Part shown: piece after piece, positions 1-5,384 of the stretch
Layout: the number at the start of each line of letters is the position of its first letter
How positions within the stretch are numbered: position 1 is the stretch's first letter
From: Thermoplasmata archaeon
GTDB taxonomy: Archaea > Thermoplasmatota > Thermoplasmata > Lutacidiplasmatales > UBA184
Direction of reading: 5' to 3'
DNA: 5,863 nucleotides
Assembly (NCBI GenBank): GCA_030044695.1
Contig: JASIDM010000035.1
Coordinates: 1-5,863, forward strand
Program-made: the position numbers and the translations under genes
Notes under the pieces: generated by a model
Database searches by the model: none
What the model was told of the DNA's origin: nothing
The model's input: the letters and a program-made list of their open reading frames with translations, nothing else

Positions 1-344
1 GGCGGACCGGCGGGCTCGAGCTGCAGCGAACGGGGCTTGACGCGGACCGAGATCGTCTCGGCCTTCGGGGTCGTGAGGTTCCAGCCGGCCTTGAGGACCG
101 ACGCCCCCACCAGGTACTCGATCCCGAGGAACGTGAACGCCTCGAGGAAGCGCCCGTTGAACGTGCCGTTGATCGAGCTGTTGGCGGAGCTGTTGCCGCC
201 CTTGCCCCCGAACGAGACCACATTGTAGGTGCCCGACGGGGGATGGATCGTGTAGTCGTACGCCTGGACGAACCCGAACAGCAACAGGCCGAGCCCGATC
301 GCCACCAGCGCGGCCCCCAGGGACCGCTCGAAGACGCGCTCCAT
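1..344 (-). CDS. N-terminal part of a membrane-anchored, sequon-rich hypothetical protein (runs off the left edge)
   Basis: An open frame runs from an ATG at 344 to the window edge without a stop (114 complete codons), with strong G/C preference at third codon positions. The protein opens with a short charged segment (MERVFERS), then a hydrophobic helix at about residues 9-27. A Gly/Asn/Ser-rich stretch follows, with four N-glycosylation sequons at Asn51, Asn55, Asn59 and Asn89. A second hydrophobic patch lies at about 67-87, and a basic beta-like segment (SVRVKPRSL) follows. The likely picture is a membrane protein with a short loop outside the cell between two helices, but if residues 67-87 span the membrane, Asn89 would face the cytoplasm. 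No in-frame start exists just upstream of 344, and a TATA-like element 26-36 bases upstream supports an almost leaderless mRNA. I do not recognise the family; function unknown. Confidence 0.72.
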   Translation of the reverse strand, partial: MERVFERSLGAALVAIGLGLLLFGFVQAYDYTIHPPSGTYNVVSFGGKGGNSSANSSINGTFNGRFLEAFTFLGIEYLVGASVLKAGWNLTTPKAETISVRVKPRSLQLEPAGP

Positions 345-370
345 GCGCGTGCAACATTCGGCCTCCTGGC

Positions 371-380
371 TGATATATTC
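371..380 (-). promoter_or_regulatory. Archaeal TATA-box promoter for the membrane protein starting at 344
   Basis: On the minus strand this reads GAATATATCA, an AT island in otherwise very GC-rich DNA. Its centre (about 376) is about 26 bases upstream of a predicted start site near 350, leaving a leader of only some six bases before the ATG at 344. This is the usual archaeal TATA-to-start spacing. The element is nearly symmetric (TGATATATTC on the plus strand), so it could also serve the divergent msrB gene. A GGAGG lies between it and the ATG but is about 18 bases from the start, too far to be a normal ribosome site. Confidence 0.6.
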
Positions 381-460
381 GAGGTTCCGCGGGGCGCCTG
401 GCGGTGGGGCACCGGAGGGGCCAGCCGCAGGCTAATGAGCGAGCCGAACGTCGTGGGGGC

Positions 461-865
461 GTGTCCCGGGACCCGGCGACGTGGCGGAAGCTGACCCGTG
501 CGGAGGAGGCCGTGATCGTCCACCGGGGAACGGAACGCCCGTTCTCCGGGGAGTTCGAGCACGCCACGCGATCGGGGACGTACGCCTGCAAGCGCTGCGG
601 GACGGCGCTCTACCGTTCGGACGACAAGTTCGACGCGGGGTGCGGCTGGCCCAGCTTCGACCAGGAGCTCCCGGGGGCCGTAGCCCGCGTGCCGGACCCG
701 GACGGAGAGCGGACGGAGATCCGCTGCGCGGCGTGCGGGGCCCACCTGGGTCACGTCTTTGAGGGGGAGCGGCTGACCCCGCGCAACGTCCGGCACTGCG
801 TGAACTCGATCTCGATGGTCTTCGAGCCCGCGCCGGACCCCGGGCCGCGAGCCGCTCCGACCTAG
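461..865 (+). CDS. msrB: Peptide-methionine (R)-S-oxide reductase MsrB
   Basis: MsrB reduces the R form of methionine sulfoxide, free or in proteins, back to methionine in the cytoplasm. From the GTG at 461 the product is 134 residues, the normal family length. Diagnostic motifs are present in order: WRKLT (8-12), GTERPFSGE, the zinc pair CKRC (Cys43, Cys46), GCGWPSF with the likely resolving Cys61, the second zinc pair CAAC (Cys89, Cys92), CGAHLGHVF, and RHCVNSISM with the catalytic Cys113. The start is uncertain. The same frame is open back to a GTG at 404, which lies about 28 bases from the TATA-like element at 371-380, as expected for a leaderless start. However, codons 404-460 are Arg-rich with poor third-position G/C, so they look untranslated. 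An ATG at 435 in another frame has better codon use (see findings). The family call is firm; only the first residues are in doubt. Confidence 0.93.
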   Translation: MSRDPATWRKLTRAEEAVIVHRGTERPFSGEFEHATRSGTYACKRCGTALYRSDDKFDAGCGWPSFDQELPGAVARVPDPDGERTEIRCAACGAHLGHVFEGERLTPRNVRHCVNSISMVFEPAPDPGPRAAPT

Positions 866-965
866 GCTCGAGCATGTGCGACGTGGAGATGGCGGATCGG
901 GAGGAGTACCTCAGCGCGCCTGCGTCCGCGAGGGTGAGCCTGACGACCGGCGAGCGTGAGGCGCC

Positions 966-980
966 GGCCGCCGAGCGGCC
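966..980. repeat. Small perfect inverted repeat between the converging msrB and zinc-finger genes
   Basis: GGCCGC (966-971) and GCGGCC (975-980) are perfect inverted copies separated by CGA, so a 6-bp all-G/C hairpin with a 3-base loop is possible. It sits in the 190-base gap 866-1055 between two converging gene ends, a natural place for a 3' end structure. There is no T-run, so it does not look like a standard terminator, and in DNA this GC-rich a 6-bp repeat may be chance. I see nothing else clear in this gap apart from an unconvincing 47-codon frame. Confidence 0.2.
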
Positions 981-1055
981 CCCGGCAACGCTTCGACCGG
1001 TGCTGACCGCGGCGTGAGCTCGGGGCCGAGGTCCCCGGCGCGACGCGCCGTGGGC

Positions 1056-1223
1056 TTACTTGACGACGGTAGAGAAGGTGTACTTCGCCGCCTCGGTGTG
1101 CTGCATCAGGTGCTCGCCGATCTCCTCGCCTCGGAGCGACTGGAACCCGCAGACGAGGCAGCGGTAGAGGATCAGCTCGACCGGGCGAGGCCCCACGGCG
1201 TCCGCTAGCGGCGACGGCGACAT
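1056..1223 (-). CDS. Small single-domain C2H2 zinc-finger protein (55 aa)
   Basis: A complete 55-residue frame runs from ATG at 1223 to TAA at 1056. It contains one classical C2H2 zinc finger: Cys22-x2-Cys25-x12-His38-x3-His42. The family's aromatic two residues before the first Cys is Tyr20, and the core aliphatic three residues before the first His is Ile35. The usual Phe four residues after the second Cys is replaced by Ser29, with Phe27 and Leu30 nearby as substitutes. The finger fills most of the protein, with a Pro-rich N-terminal tail and a short C-terminal tail (KYTFSTVVK). A TATA-like element about 26 bases before a start site at 1225 supports a leaderless mRNA beginning at the ATG. 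Known small archaeal proteins of this kind, cellular and viral, are thought to bind DNA or other proteins; the role here is unknown. It is divergent from the GltD-like gene, so it could regulate it, but that is inference. Confidence 0.8.
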   Translation of the reverse strand: MSPSPLADAVGPRPVELILYRCLVCGFQSLRGEEIGEHLMQHTEAAKYTFSTVVK

Positions 1224-1246
1224 CCGGTGCGCCTACGCCGGTGGGG

Positions 1247-1255
1247 TTCAAAAGA
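1247..1255 (-). promoter_or_regulatory. TATA-like promoter of the zinc-finger gene
   Basis: On the minus strand the sequence reads TCTTTTGAA, the only AT-rich patch in the surrounding GC-rich spacer. Its centre (about 1251) is 28 bases before the ATG at 1223, which predicts a start site at about 1225 and a leaderless transcript. There is no Shine-Dalgarno sequence before the ATG, which fits. Confidence 0.5.
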
Positions 1256-1356
1256 CGTTGGTCTCGACACGTAGCGCCCCGAACGCCCCCGCTCGCCCCG
1301 GGCGGGACCCGGGTCCGAGGGCGACCGGAGACCGGCCGGGCGGCCGCCCCGTACAC

Positions 1357-1364
1357 GATTTACC
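1357..1364 (+). promoter_or_regulatory. TATA-like promoter of the GltD-like gene
   Basis: GATTTACC is an AT-rich patch about 36 bases before the GTG at 1397, which predicts a start site near 1386 and a leader of roughly 10 bases. Just upstream are two close direct copies of GACCGG (1323-1328 and 1330-1335), which could be a protein-binding site or chance in GC-rich DNA. The 173-base region 1224-1396 holds this promoter and the divergent zinc-finger promoter and nothing else that I can recognise. Confidence 0.4.
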
Positions 1365-1396
1365 ACCTCCCGGGCCTGCCCCGCCGGGGGTCCCCC

Positions 1397-2830
1397 GTGA
1401 GCGAGTTCCGCTACGAGCGCACGACGATCGCCGAGGACCCCGGGGCGAGCCGGGTCGGGGGGTTCGGCGAGATCTTCCACGCCTACACCCGGGAGGAGGC
1501 CGTCCTCGAGGCTCAGCGGTGCCTGCAGTGCGCCATGCCGTTCTGCGTTCAGGCCTGCCCGATCACCCAGGACTGTCGGGGCTACATCACGCTCATCGCC
1601 GCGCAGCGGTTCGACGACGCCGCCCGGCTCACCCTCGTCGACAACCCCCTCGCCCGGGTGCTGTGCAAGTGCTGCTACCACTACTGCGAGGAGGACTGCG
1701 TCATGGGTGGGCGCGGGGTGCCGATCGCGATCCGTCACCTCAAGCGGGCCGCCCTCGACTTCGGTCGGTCCGACCTCGCCTACGTGCCGAGCGCCCCGAA
1801 GAGCTCCCGGATCGCCGTCATCGGCGCCGGGCCCGCGGGGCTGATGGCCGCCTGGGAGCTCGCGTTGCGAGGCTATCCGATCACGGTCTACGAGGAGCAG
1901 CCGTTCCTGGGGGGCCAGATCGACACCATCCCCAAGTACCACCTGGACGGCGACGAGCTGCGGACCGACCTCGAGCGGTGCCGTGACCTCGACATCACGT
2001 TCGTCACCGGGAAGAGGGCCGGTCGCGACTTCACCCCGGAGAGCCTGCTGGCCGACGGCTACCGGGCCGTCTACGTGGCGATCGGGGCGTCGGACCCTCG
2101 GGCGCTCGGGATCCCCGGGGAGCAGCTGCCGGGGGTGTTCCCCGCCCTGCCGTTCCTGCTCGCGGTGAACGCGGGCGAGGAGGGGCTCTTCGGACGCAAG
2201 AACCGGACCGTCGTGGTCATCGGGGGAGGCGACGTCGCGCTCGACGCGGCCCGTTCGGCCCTGCGCCTCGTCGGCACGGGGCAGGTGACGGTGATCTATC
2301 GCCGAGGACGAGGGGCGATGCCGGCGGGAGCCGAGGAGGTCGACGGAGGCGGGGAGGAAGGTCTCCGTTTCCTCTTCGACCGCGCCCCGGTGCGGGTCCT
2401 CGGGGACGGTCGGGTGACCGGGATCGTGCTCCGGACCCTCACCGCCGGTCCGCCGGATCCCCAGGGCCGTCCGACGACCGTGGAGGTCGCCGGCTCCGAC
2501 GAGACGATCCCGTGCGACACCGTGCTCGTGGCGATCGGGGAGCGGGCGGACCTCGCCGGGTTCCCTGCCGAGCTCGACTGCGCCCCGGCCCGCCACCCCT
2601 GGCCCGAAGGGCGTCGGCCGGGCTGGATGACCGACGTCGACGGCGTGTTCGCCTCGGGGGGGCGGTCCGTCGTCTTCGCCATGGCCGCCGGCTCGAAGGC
2701 CGCGGAAGCGATCGACGCCTACCTCGCCGCCAAGGAAGGACGTCCGCCCTCCTCCCGTCCCGACCCGTTCGGCGGGCCGGAGCCGCGGTCCCCGCCGGCC
2801 GGTTACGGGGGGCCGACCTGGACCCTCTGA
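1397..2830 (+). CDS. GltD-type FAD/NAD(P)H Fe-S oxidoreductase (glutamate synthase small-subunit family)
   Basis: This 477-residue protein belongs to the glutamate synthase beta-subunit family: NAD(P)H reduces FAD, and electrons pass through N-terminal Fe-S clusters to a partner or acceptor. The N-terminal Cys region holds Cys42-x2-Cys45-x4-Cys50-x3-Cys54 and a second, unusually dense set Cys90, 92, 93, 97 and 101, followed by the family's VPIAIRHLKR. The FAD-binding GAGPAG is at 143-148 with an acidic partner near Glu166-167. The NAD(P)H-binding GGGDVA is at 276-281, followed by VTVIYRR with two Arg (302, 303) suggesting NADPH, and the family signature MPAGAEEV. In the C-terminal FAD motif, FASGG replaces the usual FAxGD, so the Asp expected to contact FAD is Gly. 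A Pro/Gly-rich tail of about 30 residues ends the protein. GTG at 1397 was chosen because upstream in-frame residues are Arg/Pro-rich and non-family-like. No large glutamate synthase subunit is visible, so the true substrate is unknown. Confidence 0.9.
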   Translation: MSEFRYERTTIAEDPGASRVGGFGEIFHAYTREEAVLEAQRCLQCAMPFCVQACPITQDCRGYITLIAAQRFDDAARLTLVDNPLARVLCKCCYHYCEEDCVMGGRGVPIAIRHLKRAALDFGRSDLAYVPSAPKSSRIAVIGAGPAGLMAAWELALRGYPITVYEEQPFLGGQIDTIPKYHLDGDELRTDLERCRDLDITFVTGKRAGRDFTPESLLADGYRAVYVAIGASDPRALGIPGEQLPGVFPALPFLLAVNAGEEGLFGRKNRTVVVIGGGDVALDAARSALRLVGTGQVTVIYRRGRGAMPAGAEEVDGGGEEGLRFLFDRAPVRVLGDGRVTGIVLRTLTAGPPDPQGRPTTVEVAGSDETIPCDTVLVAIGERADLAGFPAELDCAPARHPWPEGRRPGWMTDVDGVFASGGRSVVFAMAAGSKAAEAIDAYLAAKEGRPPSSRPDPFGGPEPRSPPAGYGGPTWTL

Positions 2831-2854
2831 GCTCGGGCCGCCGGCGGTAAGAAG

Positions 2855-2860
2855 GGAGGG
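2855..2860 (+). promoter_or_regulatory. Shine-Dalgarno site for the four-helix membrane protein
   Basis: GGAGGG lies three bases before the ATG at 2864. It is the clearest ribosome site in the window and falls before an operon-internal gene, while the genes with their own promoters lack one. That contrast is typical of many archaea. It supports ATG 2864 as the start and translation from a shared message with the GltD-like gene. Confidence 0.65.
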
Positions 2861-2863
2861 CCG

Positions 2864-3268
2864 ATGCCGCGTTCCGTGACCGAGGAGCCGCGACCGTGGC
2901 TCGCGTCGATCCTGACCATGGTCGGCGGGGCGTTCGTCCTCGCCGGCGGCCTGGTCCTCTGGGCGATCGGGACCGTCCTCGCCCACGTCTTCGGGCTCTC
3001 GAGCCCGCTGTTCCTCGCCGGGGTCGTCCTGGGCCTCGTCACGGTGATCGCCGGAGGCGCCATGGCGCTCGTGCCCCGGGCCCGTCGTCCGCTGGGAGCG
3101 CTCGCGCTGGGCCTGGCCGTCGCGAGCATCCCGCTCGCCTTCGGCGGGTTCGTCGTCGGCTTCGTGCTGACGGCGATCGGGGGCGCGATCGCGCTGGCCC
3201 GCCCGCGGCGCCGGATCGTGATCGTCACGGCGCCCTCCTCCGCCGGGCCGGCGCCGCCGTGGACGTGA
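2864..3268 (+). CDS. Small four-helix integral membrane protein, unknown function
   Basis: The 134-residue product has a short polar N-terminus (MPRSVTEEPRP), then four hydrophobic helices at about residues 12-35, 47-69, 75-90 and 93-111. It ends in a basic tail (ARPRRRIVIV) and a Ala/Pro-rich end. The basic loop RARR (72-75) between helices 2 and 3 and the basic C-terminus put both termini in the cytoplasm by the positive-inside rule. Helices are rich in Gly, Ala and Val with no charged or Cys residues that would suggest a transport path or redox site. It lies 33 bases after the GltD-like gene with its own strong ribosome site, so the two are probably co-transcribed. I do not recognise a named family. 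Confidence 0.75.
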   Translation: MPRSVTEEPRPWLASILTMVGGAFVLAGGLVLWAIGTVLAHVFGLSSPLFLAGVVLGLVTVIAGGAMALVPRARRPLGALALGLAVASIPLAFGGFVVGFVLTAIGGAIALARPRRRIVIVTAPSSAGPAPPWT

Positions 3269-3369
3269 GGCCCAGCCGCGCCCGGCCTCCGGGACGACGC
3301 GGCCGTCGAGCCCGCCGCGATACTCCGGGACGGTGAGCTCGCCTGCCCGGGCCGTTCGAGAGCCTGCTC

Positions 3370-3924
3370 GTGGGGGCGCTCCTCGGGTTCTCCCTGGCGG
3401 TGCCCCCGGGACCGATGAACGCCTGGATCGCCACCGCGGCGACGCGCTCGTTCCGGGCCGGCACGCTCACGGCGTCCGGAGCGATGGCGGCCGACGCGGT
3501 CCTCGGCGCGGCCGTGTACCTGCTGTCGCGGAGCTTCGACCTCCACGGCATCGTCCGCGAGATCGACCTCGTCGGTGCCGTCGTCCTCGGCGTTCTTGGG
3601 GTCCGGGCGCTACGTCGACCCTCGGACGGCCCCGAGCGCCCGCCGGACGGGCGCACCGTGCTCGTCGGCCTCGGGGTCGGGCTCTCCAACCCGTACCAGG
3701 TCGTCTGGTGGTTGACCGCCGGCCTGGCGTTCGCCTACCTCGGAGGGCTCGTGCTGCTCGCCGGCCTCTTCGGGGCGATCGCGGTCTGGGTCGTGGCGTT
3801 CCCGGCGGCCGTGCACTCCGGGGCCCGACGCCACCCCGCCGTCCGCGAAGGCCTGCGGCTCGGATCGGTCGCGATCCTGCTCGGGTTCGCGGGGTACTTC
3901 GCCTACCTCTTCGTCGTCGGGTAG
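3370..3924 (+). CDS. LysE/RhtB-family exporter
   Basis: LysE/RhtB proteins export amino acids and related small molecules across the cytoplasmic membrane. The family's first-helix signature GxxLGFSLAVPPGPMNA is at residues 2-18 here, and the conserved mid-protein NP motif with following Trp pair (LSNPYQVVWWLTAG) is at 105-118. About six membrane segments are visible: 2-20, 36-53, 63-82, 111-125, 127-148 and 163-183. A basic loop (ALRRPSDGPERPPDGR) lies after the third. From GTG at 3370 the protein is 184 residues, slightly short, because members usually have 8-12 residues before the LLG of helix 1. The frame stays open upstream to 3337 and encodes PFESLLV just before the GTG, but it has no ATG, GTG or TTG there. 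The real start may therefore be further upstream or displaced by an indel. The substrate cannot be told. Its end overlaps the end of msrA on the other strand. Confidence 0.82.
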   Translation: MGALLGFSLAVPPGPMNAWIATAATRSFRAGTLTASGAMAADAVLGAAVYLLSRSFDLHGIVREIDLVGAVVLGVLGVRALRRPSDGPERPPDGRTVLVGLGVGLSNPYQVVWWLTAGLAFAYLGGLVLLAGLFGAIAVWVVAFPAAVHSGARRHPAVREGLRLGSVAILLGFAGYFAYLFVVG

Positions 3925-4496
3925 GCGACCGGCGCCTCCCCGGCGAGGAGCCGGGCGGCGTGGGCCTTGCGGAACTTCGCCAGCTTCGGGGCGATGACCG
4001 CCTGGCAGTACCCACCCTCGGGGTGGCGGCGGTAGTAGCTGCGGTGGTACTCCTCGGCCGGGTAGAAGGCGTTCAGGGCCGTGAGCTCGGTGACGACCGG
4101 CCGCGGGTAGATCTGCTCGTCCGTGATCTCGCGGACCACGGACTCCGCGGTGGCCCGCTGCTCCGGGGTCCGGTAGAAGACGGCCGAGCGGTACTGCGTC
4201 CCGGCGTCGGGACCTTGCCGGTCGCGGGTCGTGGGGTCGTGCGTCGTGAAGAAGACGACGAGCAGGTCGTGGAGGGAGACCTCGGCCGGATCGAAGACGA
4301 CCTCGACCGCTTCGGCGTGGCCGGTCCTGCCGGTGCAGACCTGCTCGTAGGACGGGTTCGCCACGGACCCGCCGGCGTACCCCGGCATCACCGAACGGAC
4401 CCCGCGGAGCTCGGAGAAGACGGCCTCCGTGCACCAGAAGCACCCCCCGGCGAGCACGATCGACTCCGTCGCCCCTGGGCCCGACGTCGGCGTCAC
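3903..4496 (-). CDS. msrA: Peptide-methionine (S)-S-oxide reductase MsrA
   Basis: MsrA reduces the S form of methionine sulfoxide, complementing MsrB at 461-865. From GTG at 4496 the product is 197 residues, a normal family length. The catalytic GCFWC motif is at 18-22 (nucleophile Cys19). It is followed by the family blocks GYAGG (39-43), NPSYEQVCTGRTGHAEAVEV (47-66), FFTTHDPTTRDRQGPDAGTQYRS (82-104), and a C-terminal GGYCQAVIAPKLAKFRK with Cys164 as the probable resolving Cys. The frame is open further upstream, but those codons are Arg-rich and unlike the family, and GTG at 4496 is the nearest start giving a short N-terminus. A weak TATA-like TCAAGA (minus strand, 4520-4525) lies about 26 bases upstream, fitting a leaderless message. 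The end overlaps the lysE-like gene by 22 bases, tail to tail. Confidence 0.94.
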   Translation of the reverse strand: MTPTSGPGATESIVLAGGCFWCTEAVFSELRGVRSVMPGYAGGSVANPSYEQVCTGRTGHAEAVEVVFDPAEVSLHDLLVVFFTTHDPTTRDRQGPDAGTQYRSAVFYRTPEQRATAESVVREITDEQIYPRPVVTELTALNAFYPAEEYHRSYYRRHPEGGYCQAVIAPKLAKFRKAHAARLLAGEAPVAYPTTKR

Positions 4497-4518
4497 GGAG
4501 GTCGGTAGCGGCCTAGGG

Positions 4519-4526
4519 CTCTTGAC
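4519..4526 (-). promoter_or_regulatory. Weak TATA-like element before msrA
   Basis: On the minus strand GTCAAGAG is the least GC-rich patch in the 116-base gap 4497-4612 between the six-helix protein gene and msrA. Its centre is about 26 bases before GTG 4496, the spacing expected for a leaderless archaeal promoter. The match to a TATA box is poor, so msrA may instead be read from further upstream. Confidence 0.25.
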
Positions 4527-4612
4527 GGTTGGCGCTCCCCACCGGCGCCCCGAGACCCGCGCGGACGAGGTACGCTCCCTCCCGGAGCGCCCCGCCGGGC
4601 GACGACCCCGCT

Positions 4613-5332
4613 CTAGTCGCCGCGCCGCAGGGGCCCACGGGCGCCGACGTAGACGAGGGCGCCGGCGAGCACCGCCGCCACGGGCGCGCCGCCCAGCGCG
4701 TACGGGGTCGACGGGAGCCGCACGAGGAGCCCGGCGAACGGGACGGCGAGGTCGGCCACGAGGAGGCCGTAGACGATGCCGCCCGCCGACAGGCTGGCCC
4801 GACGGAACGACCGGCCGGCGACCATCAGCCCGCTCGCCACCCCGGCGGCGCCGATCCACACGAACCAGAACGCCGCGATCGCGACGTAACCGGCGGTCGC
4901 GTCATGGCTCCGCAGGCAGGCGAGGGCGTGGTCCGCGGGCCCTTGGGCGCAGCCGGTGATCGAAGCGGATCCGCCGGCGAGGTACGCGGCCGCGAAGAGG
5001 AGGGCCAGCGTGCCGACCGAGCCGACGAGGCAGAGCGCGGCCGACGGGCGGATCCGGCGGTCGACGTGCCGCAGGTGCAGGAACGCCCGCCGGTACAGCA
5101 GCAGGGCCAGGAGGGCGAGCACCGACCCGCCCACCACCGAGAGGGCGACGCCTCTCGCCACCGTGGTCGAGGAGAGGCTCAGCCCCTCCAGGTGCGACCG
5201 GGCGAGCAGGAGCAGGGCCGCCGGTACGGCCAGGGCGAGCAGCGAGGCGACGATCGCGACGAGCCCCCCGCGGCGGAGGTCGGAGGCGGCCTTCGCCTCC
5301 TCCGTGGAGTTCGGTTCGGTCAGGGCGGTCAC
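4613..5332 (-). CDS. Six-helix integral membrane protein with a two-cysteine outer loop, unknown function
   Basis: The 239-residue product starts at GTG 5332 (MTALTEPNSTEEAK) and has a 20-residue acidic-to-basic cytoplasmic tail. Six membrane segments follow at about residues 23-45, 60-80, 98-119, 148-173, 182-204 and 213-230, then a basic C-terminus (ARGPLRRGD). The strongly basic loop 81-96 (RRAFLHLRHVDRRIRP), RSFRR at 174-178 and both termini fall on one side, in agreement with the positive-inside rule. This places the longest loop (120-147) outside; it holds the only two outer Cys, Cys128 and Cys139, which could form a disulfide. A third Cys (101) lies in helix 3. No family signature is recognised. 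It follows the GyrI-like gene by 52 bases on the same strand and may share its transcript. No clear TATA or ribosome site precedes its GTG. Confidence 0.75.
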   Translation of the reverse strand: MTALTEPNSTEEAKAASDLRRGGLVAIVASLLALAVPAALLLLARSHLEGLSLSSTTVARGVALSVVGGSVLALLALLLYRRAFLHLRHVDRRIRPSAALCLVGSVGTLALLFAAAYLAGGSASITGCAQGPADHALACLRSHDATAGYVAIAAFWFVWIGAAGVASGLMVAGRSFRRASLSAGGIVYGLLVADLAVPFAGLLVRLPSTPYALGGAPVAAVLAGALVYVGARGPLRRGD

Positions 5333-5384
5333 CCCGTCCGTCCAACGCGGTCGGTCCGGCGCCCGAGGGCCCTGCCCCTCCCCG

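Noticed and set aside
874..1017. A 47-residue plus-strand frame (MCDVEMADREEYLS...) just after msrB.
   Set aside because: It has no promoter-like AT patch or ribosome site, no recognisable motif, and the second half is low-complexity Ala/Pro/Arg typical of chance translation of GC-rich DNA.
1300..1316. CCCGGG copies flanking CGGGA in the divergent promoter region, a possible operator.
   Set aside because: CCCGGG is self-complementary and very frequent in this GC-rich window, so the arrangement is not distinctive.
1205..2986. A 593-residue minus-strand open frame opposite the GltD-like gene.
   Set aside because: The protein is Arg/Gly/Pro/Asp-rich with no domain; it is the antisense shadow of a clear conserved plus-strand gene in GC-rich DNA.
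3333..4508. A 391-residue plus-strand frame across the exporter and the antisense of msrA.
   Set aside because: It is Arg/Pro-rich with no motif, and both regions carry clear conserved proteins in other frames. Only its first few codons are of interest as a possible displaced start of the exporter.
5366..5373. AGGGCCCT, a perfect palindrome in the gap between the GyrI-like and six-helix genes.
   Set aside because: It has no loop, is only 8 bases, and such palindromes are expected by chance at this GC content.
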